In this document: positions 16,023 through 24,779 of the stretch, piece after piece
How positions within the stretch are numbered: position 1 is the first letter of the stretch
Layout: every line of letters begins with the position of its first letter
Origin: CAJJDF01 sp965655625
Lineage (GTDB): Bacteria > Bacteroidota > Bacteroidia > Flavobacteriales_D > CAJJDF01
Length of the DNA: 64,000 bases
Direction of reading: 5' to 3'
Assembly: GCA_965655625.1 (NCBI GenBank)
Contig: CBFHHA010000003.1
Span: 38,515-102,514, forward strand
Program-made: the position numbers and the translations under genes
Notes under the pieces: generated by a model
Told to the model about the DNA's origin: nothing
Seen by the model: the letters and a program-made list of their open reading frames with translations, nothing else
Database searches by the model: none

Positions 16023-16962
16023 GAAATTGAGAATAACGATTTGGATGATAGTGGGAATGGGACTTCTGACTTTTGGACAAAACCAAACTCCTCAAGAATA
16101 CATCGAAAAATGGCAGGAGGTGGCCATTGAAAAGATGAAAGTCCATAAAATTCCTGCGAGTATCACATTGGCTCAAGGAATACTAGAAAGTGGTAGCGGG
16201 AATAGTAGTTTGGCTCGATTGGCAAATAATCATTTTGGAATAAAATGTCATTCCTCCTGGAAAGGGGAAACTTATTACCAAGATGACGATGCAAAAGATG
16301 AGTGTTTTAGAAAATATAAATCGGCAAGCGAATCGTATGAAGACCACGCCAAATTCCTTAAAAAATCAAGGTACAATGGACTATTTCTCTTGAATATAAC
16401 TGATTACAGTGGATGGGCTCATGGATTAAAAAAAGCGGGGTACGCCACAAACCCGAAATATCCAAAGCTTCTTATTAGCATTATTGAACGATATAATCTT
16501 GATGAACTCGATAACGGGAATTACGCGAAAAACGAACCATTAATTGCCAAAAAGAACAAAGAAGATAAAAAGGAAATCGAAAGTCAAGAAGTAATTACGC
16601 TTCAGTTTAAACACTCCGTTTCCAAAACAGCCAATCTTGTGCCTTACATTGTGATAAAGAAAAATGATACGTACGAAAAATTAGAAAAAGAGTTTGCGGT
16701 AAGAAAATGGCAAATAGTGAAATACAATGACCTCAGAAAAAATCATGATCTACAAGAAGGAGAGAGGATTTTTCTGAAGCCGAAGAGGTGTAAATCAAAA
16801 GAAGAAATACATATTGTTTTGGCAGGCCAAACCATGAGAGATATTTCTCAGTTGTATGGAGTAAAGCTAAAACGTATTTACAAAAGAAATGGACTAGACC
16901 AAGGAGTTGTGCCCAAGCAAGGGCAGCGAATCTATTTGAGATCAAAAAAGAAGGCTAACTGA
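16012..16962 (+). CDS. Glucosaminidase (GH73-like) with two LysM domains
   Basis: 316 residues. An N-terminal hydrophobic signal (about 7-22) leads to a peptidoglycan glucosaminidase domain (about 27-165) with the FlgJ/GH73 pattern: ASITLAQGILESGSGNSSLA with catalytic Glu59, then NNHFGIKCH and YATNPKYPKLL. Two LysM repeats follow (about 211-257 and 265-310, each ending near GERIFLKP or GQRIYLR) that should bind glycan strands. It probably cleaves GlcNAc-MurNAc links in the periplasm during wall growth or division. It overlaps the upstream PLP-enzyme gene by 11 bp, so the two are co-transcribed although functionally unrelated. Confidence 0.9.
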   Translation: MRIKKLRITIWMIVGMGLLTFGQNQTPQEYIEKWQEVAIEKMKVHKIPASITLAQGILESGSGNSSLARLANNHFGIKCHSSWKGETYYQDDDAKDECFRKYKSASESYEDHAKFLKKSRYNGLFLLNITDYSGWAHGLKKAGYATNPKYPKLLISIIERYNLDELDNGNYAKNEPLIAKKNKEDKKEIESQEVITLQFKHSVSKTANLVPYIVIKKNDTYEKLEKEFAVRKWQIVKYNDLRKNHDLQEGERIFLKPKRCKSKEEIHIVLAGQTMRDISQLYGVKLKRIYKRNGLDQGVVPKQGQRIYLRSKKKAN

Positions 16963-17148
16963 TTATTTCTTCCTAATTCTACCTGATTTTTTATCAAAAC
17001 CATACGGACAGTGTTTGCACCCGTTTTTACAACAGTAACCCCGCTTTAGCAAGTATTTCTCCGTGAAAATTATATACCCGTCTGGCGAGTAATAAAACTC
17101 ATCTGGATCCAATTTATCCCGTTTCGAAAAGCCGCTCATGTCCGTCAT
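16963..17148 (-). CDS. Small cysteine-rich protein, DUF5522-like
   Basis: 61 residues with four cysteines in the tight pattern RGYCCKNGCKHCPYGF and a lysine/arginine-rich tail. This matches the DUF5522 family, short proteins of unknown function common in Bacteroidota; the cysteines may bind a metal. It is 12 bp downstream of the DUF4340 gene and co-directional, so likely in one operon. Its stop codon abuts the stop of the convergent glucosaminidase gene. Confidence 0.75.
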   Translation of the reverse strand: MTDMSGFSKRDKLDPDEFYYSPDGYIIFTEKYLLKRGYCCKNGCKHCPYGFDKKSGRIRKK

Positions 17149-17160
17149 TTCTTCCTCTTT

Positions 17161-18177
17161 TTATTGGATGAAATAACTCTTTGGAGCAAATACATTTCCT
17201 AAAGCAAAATATTGAAACACCAACATTTCTCTGTCTCCACGGACATTTCCGTGGATGTAATCTGTGTCCCAAATATTTTCGTCCCCCGTCACTTCATTTA
17301 TGGTAGGATTTTCACTCATTTTTAAATAAAAATCTACAGTTTTTGTCTTATTTGATACATCGGTAACAGAAATCGTATAAACTGGGTTGTTTGCTGCCAC
17401 GATAGAATCTACTTGCGTTTCATCATAATCGGCAATTCTATTAAAGTATATTTTTTCGTAGTTCAATATGTAATTTTCTACCAGTGATTTGTTAGCCCCT
17501 TTTACTGGATTCCCTTCTGAATCCATAAGACTCACAATTTTTGCTAATTGATTTACTTTGTAAGAATCGGAAGGTTTTTCGTAAAAATCTACTTCAATAG
17601 ACGATATTTCGAGTGGGTCGTAGACAAAAACTCCTGAATATTTCCAATCGTTTACGTTTGTAAAAAACCTACTTTCCAAAAATCCATTGAAACCTGGAAG
17701 GTGCATGACATATGGTTCGGAAGATTTTCTCCCATTTTTTTCCAACAACATGTATGTTCCGTAATGATCCTTGGTTGGAGAACCCACAAAATAAGTTTTG
17801 GTTAATTCTCCATTCTCGAATATCTCTACTTTTTTATTTCTTGCTGCCATATTTGCAACCACAGTCTTTTTAAGTTCACTGGGGACGGCACTTTGTACTG
17901 CTATGTGTTTAAATGTTTTTAGTAACAACTCTACATTCTCATGTCGAGCCTTAAATTGACCGTTTAGTCTCCACTCTTCTCCTTCTTTTTCCAACTCTGC
18001 CACGTTCCCTGTACTTTCGGTAATCACAAATTTGTTAATATTCTCAATATTTTCAATTTTAAAATCGCTAAAAGCTCTTCCGCCTCCTTTACTCGAATCG
18101 GTCTTCATCACCCAAATCGCAATTGCACCTAACACAAAAACAGCTACTATCAGAATACTGGTTGATTTATTTCTCAT
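17161..18177 (-). CDS. DUF4340-family membrane-anchored protein
   Basis: 338 residues with one N-terminal membrane helix (about 7-25) and a large extracytoplasmic beta-rich domain. Phrases such as WRLNGQFKARHENVELLLKT, YFVGSPTKDHYGTYMLLE and FLESRFFTNVNDWK match the DUF4340 family, which is often found beside ABC-transporter-like gliding genes (GldF/GldG) in Bacteroidota. No such transporter is adjacent here. The function is unknown. It probably starts the two-gene unit with the DUF5522 gene. Confidence 0.75.
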   Translation of the reverse strand: MRNKSTSILIVAVFVLGAIAIWVMKTDSSKGGGRAFSDFKIENIENINKFVITESTGNVAELEKEGEEWRLNGQFKARHENVELLLKTFKHIAVQSAVPSELKKTVVANMAARNKKVEIFENGELTKTYFVGSPTKDHYGTYMLLEKNGRKSSEPYVMHLPGFNGFLESRFFTNVNDWKYSGVFVYDPLEISSIEVDFYEKPSDSYKVNQLAKIVSLMDSEGNPVKGANKSLVENYILNYEKIYFNRIADYDETQVDSIVAANNPVYTISVTDVSNKTKTVDFYLKMSENPTINEVTGDENIWDTDYIHGNVRGDREMLVFQYFALGNVFAPKSYFIQ

Positions 18178-18378
18178 TTATTGTTTGTTTTATTCGGTTG
18201 TAATAATACAAAAAAAATCTGCCAGTAGTTGATTGATTAATTGATTTTATGGGAGAAAAATTGCTAATTCAAAGAATGTGTTTTAATTGCAATACTATTT
18301 CCTAACATTCGTAAGCTTGTTCGGTTAGATAAGGTGATTTTTTGCGAATTTACTTTTATAACTTAAGGTAAATTCGGC

Positions 18379-18386
18379 TATATTTG
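18379..18386 (+). promoter_or_regulatory. -7 promoter box, rhodanese gene
   Basis: TATATTTG is a perfect TAnnTTTG box within the 276-bp gap 18178-18453. The leader to the GTG at 18454 would be about 60 nt. The rest of the gap shows nothing else I can support. Confidence 0.5.
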
Positions 18387-18453
18387 AAAAAGGTTACTGA
18401 GAAATAGAATCATTTTGCATAGGTAGCTGAAATTTAATCAAATAGAATTCACA

Positions 18454-18963
18454 GTGAAGAAAACCCTCCGACATATTTCCCAACTTATTTTCATCCTTGG
18501 AATGCCACTATTTTCATTCTCACAGAATCCAGAAGGTTTTGATAAAATGGCAAAAAAAATGGCTGACAAAACTGTTCCTCTTATTAAGTCGAAGCAAGTT
18601 AATATACTTTTAGAAAAGAGAAAGGAAGTGGTATTTCTGGATGCAAGAGAACTGAGCGAATATAAAACCAGCCACATACAAAACGCCCTGCACGTAGGTT
18701 ACGATGATTTTTCAATTAATGCTGTAAATTCTGTTTCCAAAAACTCAGTAATTGTTGTGTATTGTTCTGTTGGGTACCGAAGTGGTAAAATTGGGGCGCA
18801 ATTAAGAGAAGCAGGGTACACTTCTGTTTTCAATTTATATGGAGGAATTTTTGATTGGGCAAACAATGGAAACAAGGTGTATCAAAACAATAAAGTGACT
18901 ACAAAAGTCCATCCATACAACAACAAATGGGGAAAATGGCTGAAGCCAGAACTGAGAAACTAA
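18454..18963 (+). CDS. Secreted rhodanese-domain protein
   Basis: 169 residues. A signal peptide (about 1-24, ending FSFSQ) is followed by a rhodanese domain with the active-site loop YCSVGYRSGK (Cys104) and the conserved VVFLDARELSEYKTSHIQNA. It should carry a persulfide on Cys104 in the periplasm. The start is GTG at 18454; no ATG precedes the signal peptide. It lies 5 bp before the TIGR04282-like gene, a neighbour pair that recurs in Bacteroidota, but the sulfur substrate is unknown. Confidence 0.85.
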   Translation: MKKTLRHISQLIFILGMPLFSFSQNPEGFDKMAKKMADKTVPLIKSKQVNILLEKRKEVVFLDARELSEYKTSHIQNALHVGYDDFSINAVNSVSKNSVIVVYCSVGYRSGKIGAQLREAGYTSVFNLYGGIFDWANNGNKVYQNNKVTTKVHPYNNKWGKWLKPELRN

Positions 18964-18968
18964 GCGCA

Positions 18969-19568
18969 ATGCCAAAGAAAATACTTATTATTTTTACTAA
19001 AAATCCAATACTGGGAAAAGCCAAATCTAGATTAGCCGAAACCGTAGGACAACATAATGCGCTTCTTGTTTTTAAAGAATTACTCGCTCACACAGTTTCG
19101 ATTACTGCACATATTGAATGCGAAAAACGCGTCTATTTTTCTGATGAAATAGTCGACAACTCGTTCTTTTCCGATTCCATTTATGACAAACGCATCCAGA
19201 AAGGCAACGATTTGGGAGAAAGAATGAGAAATGCATGTGTGGAGGCAACGGACGATGGATTTGACCAAGTGGTATTAATCGGTAGTGATTGCTACGAACT
19301 TACCCAAAGCGAAATAGAAAAAGCTTTTTCTATTTTAACTCACAGTGATTTTGTGTTTGGCCCTGCCCAAGACGGGGGTTATTATTTGATCGGAACTCGA
19401 ACTACTTTCACCAAAGTATTCGATAACAAAACATGGAGTACTTCTACCGTGCTGTACGAAGCAATAAGGGATGTGGAAGGTGCTGATCTATCTCATGGTG
19501 AACTAGCAACCTTATCTGATGTAGATTACGAGGGAGATTTGGGCGAATTAAAAGATTTATTACAATAA
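18969..19568 (+). CDS. TIGR04282/DUF2064 family glycosyltransferase-like protein
   Basis: 199 residues from the ATG at 18969; the open frame begins earlier inside the rhodanese gene. The N-terminus ILIIFTKNPILGKAKSRLA and the later LIGSDCYELT and FGPAQDGGYYLIG are hallmarks of the DUF2064/TIGR04282 family, a nucleotidyl/glycosyltransferase A fold often linked to arsenosugar or selenium-associated gene sets. No radical SAM partner is adjacent. It sits 5 bp after the rhodanese gene and should be co-transcribed with it. Confidence 0.8.
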   Translation: MPKKILIIFTKNPILGKAKSRLAETVGQHNALLVFKELLAHTVSITAHIECEKRVYFSDEIVDNSFFSDSIYDKRIQKGNDLGERMRNACVEATDDGFDQVVLIGSDCYELTQSEIEKAFSILTHSDFVFGPAQDGGYYLIGTRTTFTKVFDNKTWSTSTVLYEAIRDVEGADLSHGELATLSDVDYEGDLGELKDLLQ

Positions 19569-19577
19569 AAAAAGCAA

Positions 19578-20255
19578 TTATTTTTGTTGGGTTAAGTAAT
19601 TAAATACTCGATCTCTTATTTCTTCAGATTTGGTCAAAATCATGTTGTGATTCCCTCCTTTTATCACTTCGTAATTCTCAATATTCTTCAGCGGAAACAC
19701 ATGGTCTTTGTCTCCATGTAAGTGCAAAAACTCTTCCATTGGGTTTTCACCATGCCAGGTATTAATTTTTTTTATAATCCATTTCTCTAAACGACCATTT
19801 ATCGAATGAACCATTTCATTAATCTCCTCGTTGTCAATTTCTCTTAAATCAGGAACAATCTTACTGCCAATTGTGTAACCAGCCTCTATCGTTTTCTTTA
19901 CCAATTTGCTTGGAATAAAATCCAACAACGAAGAACTTTTTTCCCACTTCATAAGAGGATTCATTTCTTTTCTGTTTTTTACCGAAGAAATAAATATGAC
20001 AGATCTTGGCGGAAGTTGTTTGGAAATTTCCACAGCCAAAATACCCCCAAAAGAAGTTCCAAGAATAGAAAAAGGTTGAGATTGGTCTATTTTTTTACTC
20101 AATCTTTTGGCGTAATTTTCAATGGTTTCGTCAGCAGATTCACTAGCAATAAACTCCAATACTTCGCAATCGAATCGATCGTCTTTCAGAAAATCTTTGT
20201 AAATCGTTTTGTTCGTTAAAAAACCTGGTATCAAATATAATTTTGGGGTTTTCAT
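19578..20255 (-). CDS. Alpha/beta hydrolase
   Basis: 225 residues of the alpha/beta hydrolase fold. The nucleophile elbow is ILGTSFGG (Ser68); the acid residue is likely in HLHGDKDHVFP and the base in IKGGNHNMI near the C-terminus. LYLIPGF at the N-terminus could supply the oxyanion hole. The substrate is unknown. It is 4 bp downstream of smpB on the same strand and converges with the TIGR04282 gene 9 bp away. Confidence 0.8.
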   Translation of the reverse strand: MKTPKLYLIPGFLTNKTIYKDFLKDDRFDCEVLEFIASESADETIENYAKRLSKKIDQSQPFSILGTSFGGILAVEISKQLPPRSVIFISSVKNRKEMNPLMKWEKSSSLLDFIPSKLVKKTIEAGYTIGSKIVPDLREIDNEEINEMVHSINGRLEKWIIKKINTWHGENPMEEFLHLHGDKDHVFPLKNIENYEVIKGGNHNMILTKSEEIRDRVFNYLTQQK

Positions 20256-20259
20256 AAGC

Positions 20260-20718
20260 CTAGTTTCTTACCAACCTGTCCAAATCTCGTTTGGTGTCTT
20301 TTTGCTTCAAACTCTCTCTCTTATCATACAATTTCTTACCTTTTGCAATCCCTATTTCAAGTTTTGCGTACCCTTTGTCGCTAATAAACATGAGAAGCGG
20401 AACAATCGTAATCCCTACATCCTTCAATTTTTTCTCAATCTTTTCAATCTCTTTTTTATTGAGCAATAACTTACGCAGACGATAAGGTTCGTGATTGATA
20501 AAACCACCATTTGAATATTCGGTAATGTGCATGTTTTTGATAAAAACTTCTCGATTATCGACATAACAATAAGCCTCTTTGATACTTGCCTTACTTTCTC
20601 GAACGGATTTTATTTCAGTTCCCAGTAATTTTATTCCAGCAGTGTATTTATCCAATATTTCATAATCGAAATAGGCTTTCTTGTTCTTGATAGATATTTT
20701 CTTCTGAATTTTGGACAT
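20260..20718 (-). CDS. smpB: SsrA-binding protein SmpB
   Basis: 152 residues. SmpB delivers tmRNA to stalled ribosomes for trans-translation. The conserved KKAYFDYEILDKYTAGIKLL, GTEIKSVRESKASIKEAYC and the C-terminal tail LYDKRESLKQKDTKRDLDR are all present. ATG 20718 gives the family N-terminus (MSKIQKKISI); the open frame extends 13 codons further without support. Divergent from the mutase-like gene at 20851. Confidence 0.95.
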   Translation of the reverse strand: MSKIQKKISIKNKKAYFDYEILDKYTAGIKLLGTEIKSVRESKASIKEAYCYVDNREVFIKNMHITEYSNGGFINHEPYRLRKLLLNKKEIEKIEKKLKDVGITIVPLLMFISDKGYAKLEIGIAKGKKLYDKRESLKQKDTKRDLDRLVRN

Positions 20719-20838
20719 CTTACTTGCGTCAATGATTGAGTTACACAAAGAAAGCAAGAATTTAGAAACTATTCAATATTTATTAATTCCCTCTTCGTTT
20801 TTAATGATTTCTTCTTTCCTAAAACCTAAAAATATACC

Positions 20839-20846
20839 TATTTTTG
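20839..20846 (+). promoter_or_regulatory. -7 promoter box, mutase-like gene
   Basis: TATTTTTG fits TAnnTTTG and ends 4 nt before the ATG at 20851, predicting a leaderless transcript. Confidence 0.6.
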
Positions 20847-20850
20847 AATT

Positions 20851-22221
20851 ATGAGCAAAAAAGAACAACTATTCCATGAATTTTCGTCCGTAACACTAGC
20901 GGAATGGGAAGAAAAAATTGCCAAAGATCTAAAAGGGAAATCAATTTCAGAATTGGCATGGAAACACGACAAGGCGATTGAGCTAATTCCTCATTATAAT
21001 AAAGAAAACTCAAAAACCATAGATTCCGTTTCTGAGACTGGCTCTAGAGAAAGAAAAGATTCGAATGAATGGAACATGAGTGTTTTTATATTGATTCAGG
21101 ACGAGAAAGAAGCAAACAAAACAGCATTGAAAGCTCTTGGATCTGGAGCAAATTCACTAACTTTTGTGGGAGAAATAACCCAATTAGATGTATTGCTAAA
21201 AGACATCCTGATTGACATTATAGCAATAGATTTTATTTGCGCCAAGACAACAGAATTAGCTAGAAATTTACAATCACTTTGCCAAAGCCGAAATCTTAAT
21301 TATGCGGAGTTAAAAGGCTCTATTTCATTTGATTATTTAGGAAACTTTGCACGAAAAGGAAATTGGTATAGTTCAATCTCCGAAATCACCGAGGAATGTA
21401 AATCACACCTTTCAGCTTCAGTCGGTTGTGAAATGAATTTGCTTACAGCGAGCAACTACTACTTTCAGTTGAGCGGTGCAAATACTTCTCAGCAACTTGG
21501 TATTGCTCTAGCTCATGGCGTAGAATATTTCAATTTGCTCAACGATACGCACAACAATGACACAATTGCAAATCATTTGCAATTTCACTTTGGAATTGGT
21601 GGAAATTATTTTGCAGAAATTGCCAAAATACGAGCTTTTCGAATTACTTGGCAAAAAATACTCACTGCTTTTGACACCGCTGCGAAGAAGGTGACAATTA
21701 ATGCCGTAACCTCAAATTTGTTGTGGAGCAACAAACAAACAAAAAACAATATGTTGAGAGCTACTTCTTCTGCGATGAGCGCGGTAATTGGAGGTTGCGA
21801 CTCACTCACGATTACCCCCTTTGACTCTGTGGACCAAAACAAGGAGCACTTCTCGGAAAGAATTGCCTCAAACGTACAATTAATCTTAAAAGAAGAATCC
21901 TATTTTGATAAAGTTGTAGACCCTGCAAAAGGCTCTTATTTTATAGAAAACTTAACTTCCGAATTAGCTGAAAAAGGTTGGGCATTTTTTCAAGAAATAG
22001 AAAAAGAAGGAGGATACATAAAAGCTTTAGAATCTGGGTTCATCCAAAAAAACATCACTGAATCGGCAGAGGAATTAATTGAGCAATACAACTCCGGTGA
22101 ATTGAATCTGGTTGGGGTAAACAAATACGAAACCGAAGAGCGCAAAGTATCTTTAAAAAAGATACCAAACGACACTGAACCAACAGCAATTTCTCCGCTT
22201 ACTTTTTTACACATACAATAA
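20851..22221 (+). CDS. Methylmalonyl-CoA mutase small-subunit-like protein
   Basis: 456 residues of the methylmalonyl-CoA mutase beta-subunit type. Family features include the N-terminal WEEKIAKDLKGKSISELAWK, the barrel segments HFGIGGNYFAEIAKIRAFRI and SGANTSQQLGIALAHGVEY, and FSERIASNVQLILKEESYFD followed by DPAKGSYFIENLT. There is no C-terminal cobalamin-binding domain, as is normal for the non-catalytic subunit. The large subunit (mutB) usually follows, but here a DUF368 gene starts 4 bp downstream. The catalytic partner must lie elsewhere or be absent. Confidence 0.8.
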   Translation: MSKKEQLFHEFSSVTLAEWEEKIAKDLKGKSISELAWKHDKAIELIPHYNKENSKTIDSVSETGSRERKDSNEWNMSVFILIQDEKEANKTALKALGSGANSLTFVGEITQLDVLLKDILIDIIAIDFICAKTTELARNLQSLCQSRNLNYAELKGSISFDYLGNFARKGNWYSSISEITEECKSHLSASVGCEMNLLTASNYYFQLSGANTSQQLGIALAHGVEYFNLLNDTHNNDTIANHLQFHFGIGGNYFAEIAKIRAFRITWQKILTAFDTAAKKVTINAVTSNLLWSNKQTKNNMLRATSSAMSAVIGGCDSLTITPFDSVDQNKEHFSERIASNVQLILKEESYFDKVVDPAKGSYFIENLTSELAEKGWAFFQEIEKEGGYIKALESGFIQKNITESAEELIEQYNSGELNLVGVNKYETEERKVSLKKIPNDTEPTAISPLTFLHIQ

Positions 22222-22225
22222 TTTT

Positions 22226-23203
22226 ATGACTAGTATACTAACTGCACTCAAAGGAATGGCCATGGGAATTGCCGAAACGATTCCGGGCGTTTCTGGCGGA
22301 ACTATCGCTTTTATTACTGGAATTTACGACAACCTTTTGGGTTCAATCAAGGCATTTAAACCTAGCCTAATCAAAACTTGGAAAAACCAAGGTTTGAAAG
22401 CCGTTTGGAATGAAATAAACGGAAATTTTTTGGTCTCCCTTCTCGGTGGAATGGTCATTGGAATTGGAATTGGAATTGTAGCTGTAGAAAAATTGCTTGA
22501 GAGTTATCCTCCCGTTGTGTGGGCCTTCTTTTTTGGATTAATTATCGCCTCCATAATCTATGTGGGCAAACAAGTAACAAAATGGAATTTAGGTCCTATT
22601 GTTTCTTTGCTGATAGGAATTGCTATAGCTTTTGGAATAACTTTGTTGCCAATAGGGCAAGTAAATGAAAACCTAGGTTTTGTGTTCTTGTGCGGAGCTA
22701 TTGCCGTATCTGCACTTATTTTGCCGGGAATTTCTGGGAGCTTTATTTTGCTCATTATGGGAATGTACTCTTACATTCTTCACGATACATTGAAACAAGA
22801 TTTACTCACAAATCATGAAAGTGCCGCGCTTGTTACAATGGTCGTATTTGGACTCGGAATGATTGTAGGACTTGTAACCATGGCCAGATTTCTTACTTGG
22901 GCGCTAAACAAACACAACAACCTAACTCTGTCGTTGCTCACAGGATTTATGATTGGTGCCCTTAATAAATTATGGCCTTGGAGTATTCCAGAAAAAATAA
23001 TGACAGCAGATGACCAGATTCTTGAATTTAGTAAAGGCATGGAATATGACAAAGTAATTACCTCTTCCAGCGTTTCTCCTTCCAGTTATTTAGAAAATTT
23101 TGGCCAACCGGATTTTCTTTTGGCTTCCATTTTCTTTTTTATTTTGGGAATTGTCTTGGTTTTAGGTTTGGATAAATATTCTCCAAAAAAAATCAATTCG
23201 TAA
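22226..23203 (+). CDS. DUF368 membrane protein, polyprenyl-phosphate transporter (PopT-like)
   Basis: 325 residues with about eight or nine membrane helices. The N-terminal GMAMGIAETIPGVSGGTIAF and its internal echo SALILPGISGSFILLIMGMY are the duplicated PGVSGG/PGISG signature of DUF368. Members of this family have been identified as undecaprenyl-phosphate flippases that return the lipid carrier across the inner membrane. It starts 4 bp after the mutase-like gene and its stop overlaps the aroE start (TAATG). Confidence 0.85.
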   Translation: MTSILTALKGMAMGIAETIPGVSGGTIAFITGIYDNLLGSIKAFKPSLIKTWKNQGLKAVWNEINGNFLVSLLGGMVIGIGIGIVAVEKLLESYPPVVWAFFFGLIIASIIYVGKQVTKWNLGPIVSLLIGIAIAFGITLLPIGQVNENLGFVFLCGAIAVSALILPGISGSFILLIMGMYSYILHDTLKQDLLTNHESAALVTMVVFGLGMIVGLVTMARFLTWALNKHNNLTLSLLTGFMIGALNKLWPWSIPEKIMTADDQILEFSKGMEYDKVITSSSVSPSSYLENFGQPDFLLASIFFFILGIVLVLGLDKYSPKKINS

Positions 23204-23952
23204 TGAAACTAGGACTAATTGGCTCTAAACTCACTCATTCTTTTTCTAAAAAATATTTCGAAGAAAAGTTTTTAAAACTTGGACTCACTAGCCACAATTA
23301 CGACTTATTTGAGTTGAAAAATGCGAAAGATTTACCTCGTTTCTTGGAGGAAAACAAAGAATTAAATGGATTCAACGTTACGTTTCCTTACAAGGAAAGT
23401 ATGCTGCCTTATTTGGATAAAATAAAAGAAGAAGCACAAAAAGTAGGGGCAGTAAACACTGTTGCAATTTCTTGGGAGAATGACAAAAGGATTTTAACTG
23501 GGTACAATACAGATGTAATTGGTTTCAGAAAATCCATTAAACCATTCTTGGCAAATACACATGAAAGAGCACTTATTTTGGGAACTGGCGGAGCATCAAA
23601 GGCGGTAAAGCAAGTGCTAGAATCGCTTGGAATAACTACACTATGTGTTTCGAGAAAACCTACAAAAGGGCAAATTTCTTACGGTGAAATAAATGAGTAT
23701 GTCATTAAATTCCATAAATTAATAGTGAATTGCACGCCACTAGGAACATTTCCTAATATTGAGGAAAAACCAGCCATTCCCTATCAATTACTCGACCAGA
23801 GTCACATGCTTATGGATTTGGTTTACAACCCGGAACTTACCGAGTTTCTCAAAAAAGGAAAAGAACAAGGAGCAAGCACCACTAACGGATTGTCTATGCT
23901 CTATAATCAAGCGGATGAAGCTTGGAGAATTTGGAACGAACATCTAATTTAG
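23203..23952 (+). CDS. aroE: Shikimate dehydrogenase
   Basis: 249 residues. Reduces 3-dehydroshikimate to shikimate with NADPH in aromatic amino acid synthesis. The substrate domain has LIGSKLTHSFSKKYFEEKF and GFNVTFPYKESM (catalytic Lys in the last motif), plus YNTDVIGFRKS. The cofactor loop is ILGTGGASKAV, and the C-terminus has ASTTNGLSMLYNQADEAW. Translationally coupled to the DUF368 gene through TAATG. Confidence 0.95.
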   Translation: MKLGLIGSKLTHSFSKKYFEEKFLKLGLTSHNYDLFELKNAKDLPRFLEENKELNGFNVTFPYKESMLPYLDKIKEEAQKVGAVNTVAISWENDKRILTGYNTDVIGFRKSIKPFLANTHERALILGTGGASKAVKQVLESLGITTLCVSRKPTKGQISYGEINEYVIKFHKLIVNCTPLGTFPNIEEKPAIPYQLLDQSHMLMDLVYNPELTEFLKKGKEQGASTTNGLSMLYNQADEAWRIWNEHLI

Positions 23953-23963
23953 AACCAGCACGA

Positions 23964-24779
23964 ATGAACGAATTAAGCAAAATACAAGAAGCAGCCGAAT
24001 ACATCAAAAAACAAGGATTTTCAGAAGGACAAATTGGTATTATTTTAGGAACCGGACTAGGAAACTTAGTCACAAAAATTGAAGTTGAAAAAGAACTTTC
24101 CTACACAGACATTCCTCATTTTCCTGAATCTACTGTAGAATTTCATTCCGGAAAACTCATTTATGGAAAATTAGGAGGAAAACAAGTGATAGCTATGCAA
24201 GGAAGGTTTCATTTCTATGAAGGGTACTCCATGAAGCAAATAGTTTTTCCTGTGCGCGTAATGAAACTTCTTGGGATTTCTCAATTACTTGTTTCTAATG
24301 CAGCTGGAGCGATCAACACCGATTTCAAAAAAGGCGATTTAATGCTTATTTCTGATCACATCAATCTTCAGTCTAATGCCTTGATTGGTCAAAACATTCC
24401 TGAGCTTGGGACAAGATTCCCTGACATGAGCGAACCATATTCTGTAGAGCTTAGAAAAATCGCTCGATCTGTGTCTGAAAAAGAAACCATCGCCCTGCGA
24501 GAAGGAACTTATGTTTCTGTTCAAGGCCCTATGCTCGAAACTGCTGCAGAATATAGATATTTGGATATAATTGGAGCTGATGCCGTAGGAATGTCCACTA
24601 CACCAGAAGTGATTGCAGCCAACCACATGGGAATTCCTGTTCTGGCAATTTCTGTTCTTACAGATGAATGTGACTACACCAATTTACAGCCAGTAAACAT
24701 TGAAGAAATAATAGCGGTAGCAAGAAAAGCTGAGAAAAAACTCACGGCTATTTTCGAAGGAATTGTAGCTTCCCTTTAA
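23964..24779 (+). CDS. Purine nucleoside phosphorylase (trimeric PNP-I type)
   Basis: 271 residues. Phosphorolyses inosine/guanosine to free base and ribose-1-phosphate. Motifs are GIILGTGLGNL (phosphate site), GRFHFYEGYSMKQIVFPVRV, LLVSNAAGAIN, EGTYVSVQGPMLETAAEYR and DAVGMSTTPEVIAANHMGI. ATG 23964 is chosen because an earlier ATG at 23922 lies inside aroE. Its stop TAA shares the palindrome TTAA with the stop of the convergent membrane-protein gene (4-bp overlap). Confidence 0.9.
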   Translation: MNELSKIQEAAEYIKKQGFSEGQIGIILGTGLGNLVTKIEVEKELSYTDIPHFPESTVEFHSGKLIYGKLGGKQVIAMQGRFHFYEGYSMKQIVFPVRVMKLLGISQLLVSNAAGAINTDFKKGDLMLISDHINLQSNALIGQNIPELGTRFPDMSEPYSVELRKIARSVSEKETIALREGTYVSVQGPMLETAAEYRYLDIIGADAVGMSTTPEVIAANHMGIPVLAISVLTDECDYTNLQPVNIEEIIAVARKAEKKLTAIFEGIVASL

